Source of the DNA: Micrasema longulum
Taxonomy: Eukaryota; Arthropoda; Insecta; Trichoptera; Brachycentridae
Assembly (NCBI GenBank): GCA_022494885.1
Contig: JAGVSM010003467.1
Span: forward strand, 56,151 to 120,150
Direction of reading: 5' to 3'
Length of the DNA: 64,000 nt
Shown here: positions 55,128-64,000 of the stretch, one piece after another
How positions within the stretch are numbered: the first letter of the stretch is position 1
Layout of the letters: each line of letters opens with the position of its first letter
Made by a program: the position numbers and the translations under genes
The notes under the pieces: model-generated
The model's database searches: none
Seen by the model: the letters and a program-made list of their open reading frames with translations, nothing else
Told to the model about the DNA's origin: nothing

Positions 55128-55378
55128 TCAGAGGCAGACGGATGCAAATCCAAACGTCAAATATTCAATAATAGCCAAAATAATCTACTTTCTCTAAGTG
55201 ATTTATAATAATTTAGAACATTTACTTGTATTTTCAGAATTTTAATTTATTGGTTTTTTCATTTTAATAATTAGATTTCTTCAAAATAAATAGACATGAT
55301 AATAAACTGGATACAAAAATCTAAATGTCATTTCATCAAATTCTAGATTTGCAGCCGTCTGTCTCTGAGTTACAGATT
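55128..55378. mobile_element. MITE, ~250 bp, family M2 copy 2
   Basis: Ends CTCAGAGGCAGACGGATGCA and the inverse of CTCAGAGACAGACGGCTGCA. Interior words TTCATCAAATTCTAGATTTG and AAACTGGATACAAAAATC match the copy at 20,895-21,164 inverted. Non-coding. Confidence 0.75.
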
Positions 55379-55384
55379 TTATTT

Positions 55385-57125
55385 TCTATTTATCCTTTTT
55401 ATTTAAAAATACATATATCTAGAGGATGAATGATTATCTGTCAGAGCAATTCCTAAATCTATACAACCATCCTCACAACAATGCGTGAAGATGACATTCT
55501 AAGTACCGTTGCATCTACTTAAATTAATTAAACTAACCATCAACATCTCATCGTTCGCAAATATCATCAGAACAGATACAAAACCGTTCCAGAAAGCCTT
55601 CCTGAGGAAACAAACCCGTAAGAAAACAAGAAATCTTAAAAGTCCAGTGATCATAGATACCCCAGAAAAAAAAGAAAAATGCAAAAAATAATAATTAAAT
55701 CAACAATTTTATTTTTAATACGCATACAAGATAGATTGTTAATTAATTTCAAATGTTTGATTTGTGTCTCAATGCAACAATTTAATAAAATTTAATTTGC
55801 ACAAAACTTTTTATTGCGGATATTTTTTTTGCGTTCATTGCGGAAAAATGTGACATTTAGAAAAAAAAAGACTACCGGAAAAATACCATATTGCACCTGT
55901 AGGACGAAAACGACTCAATTAAAAGAATCAATTTTTTGGGAAATTGCAAAAGAAGAATGTAAATTGTGACACCTTCGTATTCTTTCGTCGATTATTTAGA
56001 ATTTTTGAAATAAGCACCAAATTATGAGTTAAAAATAATACCGAAGTTATTCAGCTATGAATCTATGAAAAAAAATCACTTTAAAAATAAGTTATTAAAA
56101 GTTTAAATAAGACATTTATTCAATGAGTCATTATTAGAATTAAAAAACAAGCAAACAAAAGCACTTTGATAAATAAGATAATGACATCATTTTTATTAGA
56201 TCAGATCAGGTCGCCAAACACATGTTTTTATTTATTGACGAAATGACATAAACGTAAAAAAGTTACTAAGATTATCGATAATTTAAACAATAAAATTACA
56301 TTAACTTAAATAAGTCACTAAGATTAGTCGGAACGAAAAAATCACAAATATAAATCGGTCGTTTGAATATAATAAAATAAACTGGACATTTGTATTGGAA
56401 TAAAATCTACTCAACCGGATTTCGATCACTATACTATGTTTGTCTGCGTTGCGTCCTTCACACAGCAATATAAACACAACACTAATAGCGTCGTTTCCTT
56501 ACTGACACGGAATCTAAATTCTCTGAGTAAAAAAGTGACCGATATTAAGGTTGTGTCCTATTTTCACCGAAACGTTGCGTTTTTTTAAATGCAGATAGAT
56601 GGATAATATTCATTGAAGTCGTTTTATGATCTTAACTGAATTCAAGCTTTTTTTTAGTTTAATGTTTTTCGTTCTAAAGGTGCGGTACAATACATACAAA
56701 AAAGTACTAATGTTTAAACATAAATGTTAATTCGGATTTTTTTTAAATATCAAAACAAACTCAAATAATTCATCTCTATCATAGTATTATTTTTAACGAA
56801 TTTTATTAAACAGTTTTGGAGCTTTGAAAAATAAGTGTCTTAGTTTTATCGTTCTAATGTGTGGTCTCTCTCAAATGGTGCGATCAATAAAACCTAGTAA
56901 AATCATTTTTATATTTATAAAAGTACATGGAAGAATATGTTTTCGTTAGGAATTTAATCTTATCGACAAAAGCAGTGGAGTGTCATATCAAGAAAATAAA
57001 ATTGAGACTATATTATAATCATGCAAAAACTTGTTCTTTTGTGGGTTTTTGATTTAGAGATACCGCGAAAGAAAGGAATAAAACAGTATCTATAAGGGTG
57101 ACTATGAGCAGTTTTTTTTTATTAC
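55385..57125. other. Stretch without recognised feature
   Basis: AT-rich. Overlapping 60-codon frames on opposite strands at 55,499-55,691 (plus strand lysine-rich) cannot both be real and neither has a domain. Nothing else supported. Confidence 0.4.
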
Positions 57126-57129
57126 TATA

Positions 57130-57188
57130 GTGGATAACTTACATACATATAACTTTTAAATATTTATATCTCAAGGGCGCTTTACAAA
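57130..57188 (+). repeat. Short dispersed repeat R-D, copy 1
   Basis: GTGGATAACTTACATACATA ... CTCAAGGGCGCTTTACAAAG is similar to the inverse of 58,737-58,797. Confidence 0.55.
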
Positions 57189-57354
57189 GATATTCTACGA
57201 AAATTGATTTTAATTGCATTTTAATTTAAGGTTAATTTGAAAATTGATTAAAATTCTGTCTTTCATCTCCTTTGAATAATAAAGAAAGGCAGTTACCAAA
57301 AACATCTTAATGTGCAAACTTTGGTGTTAAATCTATTTTTAATTTTTTACTTAA

Positions 57355-57552
57355 AGGAATAACGCGTTAACCCTCTATTTGAGGCTTGTCATCTTGATAT
57401 GGAAGGTAGTTGTGAAAATAAACCGCAACACCAAGAACGATTAAGAAAAAAAGTTTCTTTCATTTCTTTTTAGCGACTGACGGGAATCAAACCCGCGACG
57501 TCAGTTTCACTGTTCAGTCAGCCGTCTAACCAACTGCGTCGTGGCGCCTGTC
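57355..57552 (-). mobile_element. tRNA-headed SINE, family S3
   Basis: Minus strand: GGCGCCACGACGCAGTTGGT, GACGTCGCGGGTTTGATTCC. A- and B-box words are those of a tRNA gene. The body (AAGAAACTTTTTTTCTTAAT) and 3' part down to GGGTTAACGCGTTATTC match 61,855-62,080. The head is well preserved, but the sequence does not close a tRNA acceptor stem, so I call SINE and not tRNA gene. Confidence 0.75.
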
Positions 57553-57947
57553 TTGTTTTTTCAAATCTCTCTAAATTTGTCTTCAGATTCTCCCCTTTTG
57601 CCAGTTTTGCGGGGTAGACCTATCATCAATCGAAACGTGTTCTGCAAAAGCATTGATAGTTGTAACTGAAATATAAGAATGATTAATCACAATGGATGGA
57701 TTTCGAAATTCATCCGACTGGTATGAGAAGCTTTTAACGTTGCTTACTGTTTAAAACATGAAAAAGCTTGTAAGATCGCCGATCCATCAGATTTTTATAA
57801 TTTATTTTTAATTTGGTACCGAAAAATTTTGATTAATACAAAAACAAAAGTGTTTTCATTTATGTGTATTCCAAGCGAAGAAGACTCTAACTCTAAATTG
57901 TTTTTAATATTATTTTTTTATTTAATTTAAGAAATGTGCGTAAACCA

Positions 57948-58118
57948 TCATCATGATTTCCCAATCCACATATAGTGGTGTATATGTCTTTCATAAGCAC
58001 TCCAATTGCAGATTATCTAGAACATTTTAGTTACACGGAAAGTAAGGTAAACAATCTTACTCTTCGGGTGCCAGTCCAGGAACATTGAATTATTGTAATC
58101 TAGAATCACCCGTATTTA
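57948..58118 (-). mobile_element. SINE family S1, 3' part (separated from its head)
   Basis: Inverted S1 3' region: CCATCATCATGATTTCCC, ATCTTACTCTTCGGGTGCCA and GTCCAGGAACATTGAATTAT. The matching head lies at 58,975-59,140, beyond a LINE fragment in the same orientation, so the SINE was split by that insertion. Confidence 0.65.
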
Positions 58119-58972
58119 TTTATTTATTCATATAAAGATATATATTCAAAAAAAATATATACACTACTTAATACTATATAAATCTACTTAATGTCTCGAA
58201 GCAATCTCTTGTACAATACATATATTGGAAATACAGGATAGTGAACACTCTTGGGGCTACAAAAGATAAATTTACCTGAGCGAATATCTAGTCTTTTTGG
58301 TATTAAATAATTCAAATTACAGTATAACCTCGTACGAGCATTCTACTGAGATCTCCTCTTGTAACCGCATGACCAAAAATGTGTCAATGACTCTTTAAAA
58401 AAATTATCTTATATCCAGAACCTTCATAGATTAAAATAATGTCTCAGATGAAAAAGTTGAGAGACATCACTCAGGGTATTAATTTTTGAAAATTTATTAG
58501 GGGGTTCATGATACACACAAACAGCGCACTAAATTCAGTGAACGCGCATTTGCGGTAACAGGCCCTATGGCATGGAGGCTGTGAGAGTAAAGTGATGTTT
58601 CGGAAAAAACCTAAAAACCCACTTGTTCTCTAAATCATTTCAATAAATCCGTAGCATGTGATAACAAAATAAATTGTTTTATATAAATTACAAATTTAAA
58701 AGCTTTAATTGAATTTATTTATCTATATAATCACTGTGTAAAGCGCCCTTGAGGTGTTATTTTACAAAAATAGCACCATATAAGTTATCCATAATAATAA
58801 TAAGACCCCCTGCAACCTCCCCAGTCCACTACACCATAGGTAGCCACTGACTGGAAAATAGCAAAATACAAAATACACATTTTTGAGAGTGTCAATATCC
58901 AAGATGTTCCTAAGTGAGCAGAATACATGACACAGCTTTCTTAATCTGGAAACAAGCGATTGCATCTGCACC
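58119..58972 (-). mobile_element. CR1/Jockey-like LINE fragment inside a SINE
   Basis: Minus-strand codons near 58,800-58,970 read LVSRLRKLCHVFCSLRNILD then TLKNVYFVFCYFPVSGYLWC, the RT thumb segment (...SSRLRKLSYVLRRLRDVL...LKTVYFALFHSVLSYGI...W) of CR1/Jockey LINEs. Further minus-strand decayed LINE sequence continues to a TATTTATTTATTTATTC run (tail) at 58,119. The catalytic domain is absent. Confidence 0.7.
58737..58797 (-). repeat. Short dispersed repeat R-D, copy 2
   Basis: AAAGCGCCCTTGAGGTGTTA ... TATAAGTTATCCATAATAAT is the inverse of 57,130-57,188 with several changes. It lies within the LINE fragment and may be part of its 3' region. Confidence 0.5.
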
Positions 58973-58974
58973 TC

Positions 58975-59140
58975 CCGAAACCAATATTTCACACCATCTG
59001 CCAGAATTTGAAACTAGGAACTCAAGAATGGTAACCAAACGCGCTTATTACTACACAACAAGGTGGACTTATTTCCCCTCGATTTTCTTTCTCGGCATTT
59101 TTACCTTAGTTATTATTAGATTTTAAAAAAACTCGTCCAG
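58975..59140 (-). mobile_element. SINE family S1, head and 5' module
   Basis: Inverted head: TTTGAAACTAGGAACTCAAG (B box region), TTATTACTACACAACAAGGT (A box region), then the 5' module GGACTTATTTCCCCTCGATT ... CATTTTTACCTTAGTTATT. Partner of 57,948-58,118. Confidence 0.65.
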
Positions 59141-59334
59141 GGTTCAGTATTCACTATCTTCTTTGACACAGAATTTCTATGGAATCAATTTTAATGGGGC
59201 AGGTTCACTTTTGTAAGTGCTTATAATTTTTAATAACTCTGAGGGTATAATAAAAGTAATGTTTATTATGTTTCTCTTACATAAATAGGAAATTTCTCGT
59301 AATTATAATAGTACTAATACAGATAATTTTGTCC

Positions 59335-59410
59335 ACGATCTAGTGGTCAACGCGTTGGCCTCCCTTTGTAAGTGGTTTCGGGTTTGACTCCCAATATGGT
59401 TGACATAAAA
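59335..59410 (+). mobile_element. tRNA-like SINE head, S1-related
   Basis: ACGATCTAGTGGTCAACGCG and TGGTTTCGGGTTTGACTCCC are A- and B-box words at tRNA spacing, followed by ATGGTTGACAT as in S1 heads. The 3' part is not recognisable. Confidence 0.5.
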
Positions 59411-59837
59411 TATTCATCATATATTTCATGGTAGTATAATGCACTCCTTACTTGAGAACAAAAATAAATTATCCTATCCCTTTTATTGGCTGGCTCAGAG
59501 GCGAGAGTCTGGACTCTAAGTGTCCCAGGTGACTATTGGGATTCTATAACAAATTCCACAACTCCTACTCATCCCCAAATAAAACTAAGCGTTTGTCATA
59601 CAGAATTTAAAAAAAAAAACATTTGCACGGAAATTAATATTGCGTGTAAAAGGGCCTTACATTCCAAATGAACGGGACCCGTATAATACTGACCTAAGAC
59701 AGTCCGACGACAGTAAAATATCATCCTTAGGTGTTTCCGTAAAAATGCAACATGAATATGAAAAAAAAACTTTTTTTCACTAAAACATCGCCAAGAGACA
59801 AAAAAAAAATGTGAAAAATGACATTTCTGCCAAAAAA

Positions 59838-60005
59838 TGACATTGTTTAGTGGTTAAGACGCTTGAATCACGCTCAAAAGGTTCCGGATTCAATTTCCTG
59901 TGGAAAAACATAAATTAAATTGTGATTTTTCCCAAGCTTGAGTGTTCTCTGCTATAATTTTCCATTTTAATTGGGTCTTTTGGCCTGTTGTGAGGCAAAA
60001 AAAAA
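59838..60005 (+). mobile_element. tRNA-headed SINE, family S4
   Basis: Head TTTAGTGGTTAAGACGCTTG, B box AAGGTTCCGGATTCAATTTC, body ATTGTGATTTTTCCCAAGCT and TTAATTGGGTCTTTTGGCCT, then an A-rich end AAAAAAAAATAAATAATTAG. Same order as the inverted copy at 40,498-40,742. Confidence 0.65.
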
Positions 60006-60009
60006 TAAA

Positions 60010-61335
60010 TAATTAGGAATAAAAAAAATATAAAGTATTATGTTTATGGTTCCTCGTTTAAAGATTCCTATATTAAGTTAAGGCTCAGGCGAGTGAATAT
60101 TTGCCGTAAAGATTATTGTTCTGACCAAGAAAATCTATATATACCTACCTGTCTTTCCCATTTCCTAGCGCAATCCACGCAGCAATAATTCTACGTGTGA
60201 GTGCCGGTAATAACATTAAAATTGTAGTACTAATCGAACCTCAACCTTAACATTTTTTGTGAAGTGAAGTGCTTAACATTTTTTTTATCAAGCGAGCTGT
60301 GCCAGCGTCCACTTAGGCCGTCAGCTCCATACAAGCTGTGTCAGCGTCTCACGACCGCCAGCTTCACCAGCCAGGTTCCAGCACACGCCACGCCTCATCA
60401 TCAGCAGGTTAGTGGAGTTGCGCAACCTTCCTTCCCCAGTAATACAGTCCACTCTAAATTTTTCTCCTCCAAGGACAGGGTATTCTTTACACCTCATCCA
60501 CTCCGCAATAATTATTGTAAAATGACTATTAAGTTAATTTTGTTACTATTCTGTAGAATTTTTACACATTTTGTTGAAAAACATGACCTGTTAAATTAAT
60601 AATGTAACATTAGTTACCAAAACCATGTAATGCGAGTTACTTTTTTTATTTTTTCATTATTTTTCTGTATAGATAGCGAAATTTAATTTTCGTATTGAAA
60701 CAAAGAAGAATTTCTTAAAACTCCGGTAATTTTTATTTTTTCTTCGATATTTAAGATGCTTAATTAGAACAGAGATTTAGATTTTGCAAAGAACTTCATG
60801 TCGTACAACACATCGTGCTTTACCAACGCAAAATAAATATTTGTAAAATATTTTTTTACCTTAATTTTTAAAAAAATCTTTACTTAATCGATGTTCAATG
60901 TACAATGATATACAAATTACAAAGATGAAACACATTGAAAACCCCTCAGGTTTGGAGTTTAATGAAATGTGAGTTACAATGGAATAATATAATTATATTT
61001 AATTGCCTATATTAATTATTATGGAATTACCCCTTTGCGTACGGGACCCAATGCACTCATATGCCGCGCAACACGTCACTTGCTCTTCTCTGCCCTCACC
61101 AATATTCCTACTTATAACCTGAAAGCGTTTCTTTAATAGCGCATTTTAGTCAATTGTAAATCTACCGCATTATTTCAGGAGGTAATTTTCAAAAATGGTC
61201 GTGTCCGCTTTTGTTCAAATTGAATAAATGTGACTTTTAGTTTCTATGGAAATATTGAAGCAAAACAATGAGGGACTTGCCCAAATTTGAAATGAAATTT
61301 AGCAATTTAAAAACTATTCATTTTTGTGCAAACAG
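60010..61335. other. Stretch with one GC-richer ORF, unrecognised
   Basis: 60,290-60,480 is GC-richer with a short internal repeat (GAGCTGTGCCAGCGTC and AAGCTGTGTCAGCGTC). A 111-codon plus-strand frame (60,264-60,599) covers it; its middle is rich in P, S, T, Q and H, its end in hydrophobics. No domain recognised; a transposon 5' region is as likely as a gene. 61,040-61,110 is another mixed patch. Confidence 0.25.
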
Positions 61336-61339
61336 AAGT

Positions 61340-61760
61340 TATATTTATTTATTATATATATACGGCCTAAGCCAATTACAACAGTTACATGAAGAAACAT
61401 AAATGCAAGAAACTGAACAAAAAGAACATAAAACTATATAGCAAAGACAAACAAGGGCAAAACAATAATAGTATACAATATATTTAAAAAAACGAAAGAC
61501 CAAAACTTTGAGCTAAACCATGCCAATCCAACTTCATCCCACACTGTGAAGTCGCGAAGAGATCTACGGAAAGCCGGAAGATCTATCCCAAAAAATTCCA
61601 AGTCGTGTGATGAATTGACTAATCTACACATTCTGGACATTGGGGCATAAAAACCAAAGTTGCTATTAGAAGATTTTATAAATAGCAGATTTTGACTTCT
61701 GGTGACACGGTTGGGAACATGAAAAGAAATTGATTACAACAGAGATGGGACATCACTTAA
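61340..61760 (-). mobile_element. LINE 3' fragment, family L-X copy 2
   Basis: Minus strand reads MSRMCRLVNSSHDLEFFGID and LPAFRRSLRDFTVWDEVGLA, a C-terminal block resembling the end of CR1/Jockey ORFs (P..RMC.L.N.....DIF..SL..FRR.L). The 3' region ends in AATAATAAATAAATATAAC at about 61,340. Better preserved than the copy at 50,603-51,040. Confidence 0.65.
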
Positions 61761-61854
61761 AGCATTAAGTATTTTGAAAATGCATATAAGGTCCATCCCA
61801 TATTGATATATTTGAAGAAAAAGCGGTGCTTTAAAATAAATGTCCAAAAAATAA

Positions 61855-62080
61855 TTTAAAAAAATATAAGGGGTAACCCGCTAAGCTTCTATTTCTGGGG
61901 TTTGTCAGCAGATGGGAAAGAGAAGATATGGAAGGAAGCTATTAAAAACACACCACAACACCCAAACCAATTGAGAAAAAAATCTTTCTTGGATTTCTTT
62001 CTTGCAACTAGGGGGAATCGAACCCGCGACGCCAGTTTCACAGTTACTTCTAACGTGTAACCAACTGCGCCACGGCGCCT
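61855..62080 (-). mobile_element. tRNA-headed SINE, family S3
   Basis: Minus strand: AGGCGCCGTGGCGCAGTTGG (A box) and GGCGTCGCGGGTTCGATTCC (B box), both near-canonical; body with AAGAAAGATTTTTTTCTCAA; 3' part down to AGCGGGTTACCCC. The promoter is the best preserved of the S3 copies. Confidence 0.75.
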
Positions 62081-62084
62081 GTCA

Positions 62085-62950
62085 AAAATTCATTCATTCT
62101 GAAAAAAAAATAATTTTAGACTCATTTTTAGACTTGAACAGTTTTGAAGATTACCTACTTATTTGTTTTTACTTAAAATTAATGTAATTATAAGCAACAT
62201 CAATCTAATAATTTTCGTTGTTGTTAAAATAGAAATCATATCCGTTTTAAAAGCGACTATTTTTTATGCAAAATATAAAAAACGTATTTTTAGTCAATTT
62301 TCATTAAGAAAAAGCATGTTTTGTATTACAAAACATGTTTCTTTTACAAGAAGTTCTAGACAGAAGAATTTCGGGTTAAATTACACAAAGTTTGCGGCAG
62401 TCAACTGCGAAACAACGCTCGTTACTAAATACTCTTACTTTTTCTTTTTCTATTGGGATATTTTTTTCTTTCGTGTCTTTAAAATGACTCCTTTGTAAAA
62501 GAACTCTTTTGGTGGTCAGGATAAACGAAAAATCATAATAATTTTTATTAGTAACTCAGCAAGTCTGTTAAATTTTATGGTCTGTAAAAGCAAACTGATT
62601 TTTGTATCCAAAAAAGGTGACTTGCTCATAAAAACACTTTACAGAGGAAGGAACATATCCTTCTTAAAAACGAATAATTATTTATTTACCACTTTTTTCA
62701 TCAAATTAAATATTTTATTGCTGTAAATTGCTGACGTTTATAGATTATAAAAAAATATGAACCTATAAATCGGCTAAGAGTGTATGCGGGATAGCCTGAC
62801 GAAGAGGCAAAAAAGCCAATGCATGATACGATGATGGTATTAATGATCTTATTAAGGAAAAAAAGAACTCTTGAAAAACTATGGATGAAGCTTATAGCAA
62901 TAATTAGAGATACTAATTGCAGTGAGTATGAAAAAACTAAAAATAGTTAA
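62085..62950. other. Stretch without recognised feature
   Basis: AT-rich. The 111-codon frame at 62,163-62,498 is dominated by F, I, K, N and S and begins at a non-ATG codon; it is probably chance. Confidence 0.4.
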
Positions 62951-62954
62951 CAAA

Positions 62955-63150
62955 GTTTGCAAAAGGTTGGGATTCAGCGTAATAAATGTAAACAACGAAT
63001 GTCTTGAACAAGTAGAAAAATTGTGTATCTGGGAAGCATGTTTTTAAAAGATGAAAACGTAGAAAAGGGTGTTGAAAGGAGAGTGAATATGGCCAACAAA
63101 ATGAACGACGCACTAAGCACAGTAATTGCTAATAAAAATATGTACAACGT
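62955..63150 (+). mobile_element. LINE RT C-terminal fragment with frameshift
   Basis: Frame 1 reads VCKRLGFSVINVNNECLEQV and EKLCIWEACF to a stop. Shifting frame continues KDENVEKGVERRVNMANKMN and DALSTVIANKNMY. Relatives read QVExFxYLGSMFTxDGxxExEIERRVxxGNKxNGAL. In complete elements this block precedes the HVERM segment seen at 1,690-2,005, so both may derive from one LINE lineage. The foldback element N follows. Confidence 0.7.
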
Positions 63151-63176
63151 TTTTTTTATATTTTAAATTATTTCTT

Positions 63177-63735
63177 TTTGTCAACAATATTTTAAGTTTG
63201 TCCAAATTTTCGTAGACAAGGACTGGATTCAACTACCTGGGGAGCTGTTTTTATTAACACATTACAACAGAGATGAAGAACATTTAAGAGAGGGTAATAT
63301 AGAAGTCTAGGCATCTACAGGGCTTATGACCTGTAAATGGCTGGTTTAAGTGGCCACTTTACACACTGTGTAACATTCACCATTTTGCCCATATTCGAAC
63401 ATCTATATTCCTTCAATTTGATTCCTTGATGTTTGTGAAGTTGAAGAGCTGAAACCTTTATTTATGCGGGTGAGATTTATCTAATTGAATTATTTCACTT
63501 ACATACTAAGCAACGCCTAAATTATTTTTTTTTCATTTTCTATACTTCTTTACGGACCGGGTAGATTTTTCAAGAATATTTTCAATCTAGATGTTTAAAT
63601 ATGGGTAAAATAGTGAATGTTACACACTGTGTAAAGTGGCCACATAAACCAGCCAATGACAGGTCACAAGCTCTGTAGACTTTTATATTACCTTCTCTAA
63701 AATGTTCTTTATCTCTGTTGTATTACGTTGATAAT
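63177..63735. mobile_element. Full-length foldback/MITE element (copy N)
   Basis: About 560 bp. Left: TCAACAATATTTTAAGTTTG, GACAAGGACTGGATTCAACT, CTGGGGAGCTG, ACAACAGAGATGAAGAACAT, TCTAGGCATCTACAGGGC, ACACACTGTGTAACATTCAC. Centre: GCGGGTGAGATTTATCTAAT, ACTTACATACTAAGCAACGC, TACGGACCGGGTAGATTT. Right arm inverse: GATGTTTAAATATGGGTAAA, ATGACAGGTCACAAGCTCTG, AATGTTCTTTATCTCTGTTG. The outermost ~75 bp are present only on the left. Best complete copy of subfamily 1; no transposase. Confidence 0.85.
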
Positions 63736-64000
63736 AATAATGATAACTTAGATTAATACAAAAACTTCGAAATTCCCTTCACAATAAAAATTTTCCGTGT
63801 TTGTTGAGAATTCGATCTACGAGTATCCTTATAGGATCTCTGTTCCGAAAGTTCATCGGTTACAACTCAAGCGAATGTTTTGGGAAGGATAGAAGGATAT
63901 GTACGTCTGTTGGAAGTGTGATACATTTTGTTATTTTTAAAAGACAGGACGAGACAAGAATATTTTGCCTTCGGTTCGAGTTTTTCTCACTAGAGGACAC

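Noticed and set aside
55499..55691. Opposed 60-codon frames on both strands
   Set aside because: Mutually exclusive, short, and without homology, splice or tail signals.
62015..62072. Possible tRNA gene (near-perfect A and B boxes)
   Set aside because: A second copy with body and 3' part exists at 57.4 kb, and no acceptor stem closes, so it is a SINE head.

Overview
This window looks like nuclear DNA of an insect or other arthropod. It is strongly AT-rich by eye and lacks bacterial-style operons, Shine-Dalgarno spacing and long open frames. It is packed with the decayed remains of eukaryotic transposable elements: RTE-like and CR1/Jockey-like non-LTR retrotransposons, several tRNA-headed SINE families, inverted-repeat MITEs, a hAT-like element and Penelope-like 3' ends. 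Some repeats resemble ones I associate with Lepidoptera, but the sequence alone does not fix the order. I find no intact host gene. The longest open frames are mostly read-throughs of repeats.

Layout. 1-6.6 kb: the 3' part of a CR1-like LINE cut off by a foldback element, several reverse-transcriptase (RT) fragments on both strands, and three inverted-repeat structures, including a nearly perfect 2 x 98-bp palindrome with a hammerhead-like core. 9.2-14.6 kb: a dispersed repeat, a minus-strand SINE, a G-quadruplex motif, a GC-rich retroposon with a 10-bp target-site duplication, foldback arms and a perfect 20-bp hairpin. 16.6-24.9 kb: a LINE tail, a pair of direct repeats, a possible terminal exon on the minus strand, SINEs, a 270-bp MITE, the longest CR1-like LINE copy and a second palindrome. 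29.4-34.4 kb: SINEs (one with an internal 99-bp tandem duplication), foldback arms and an 812-bp hAT-like element with an intact 8-bp duplication. 34.8-37.7 kb: an unrecognised coding-like stretch followed by a broken RTE LINE whose catalytic aspartates are both asparagine. 39-48 kb: LINE pieces and the densest cluster of foldback elements. 49-63.7 kb: a long TTTA microsatellite, SINEs split by LINE insertions, a second copy of the 270-bp MITE, more SINEs and a last full-length foldback element.

How the parts relate. The dominant theme is one foldback/MITE family with about 15 copies or arms spread across the window in both orientations. Its arms invade LINEs, and internally deleted hairpin versions sit beside full copies. 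The SINE families depend on LINE machinery, and the remnants of at least three LINE lineages are present here, all with stops, frameshifts or lost catalytic residues. Nothing autonomous and intact is visible. Open questions of most interest are the two coding-like stretches (18.8-19.0 kb minus, 34.9-35.7 kb plus), the hammerhead-like motifs in Penelope-like ends, and the foldback family itself.
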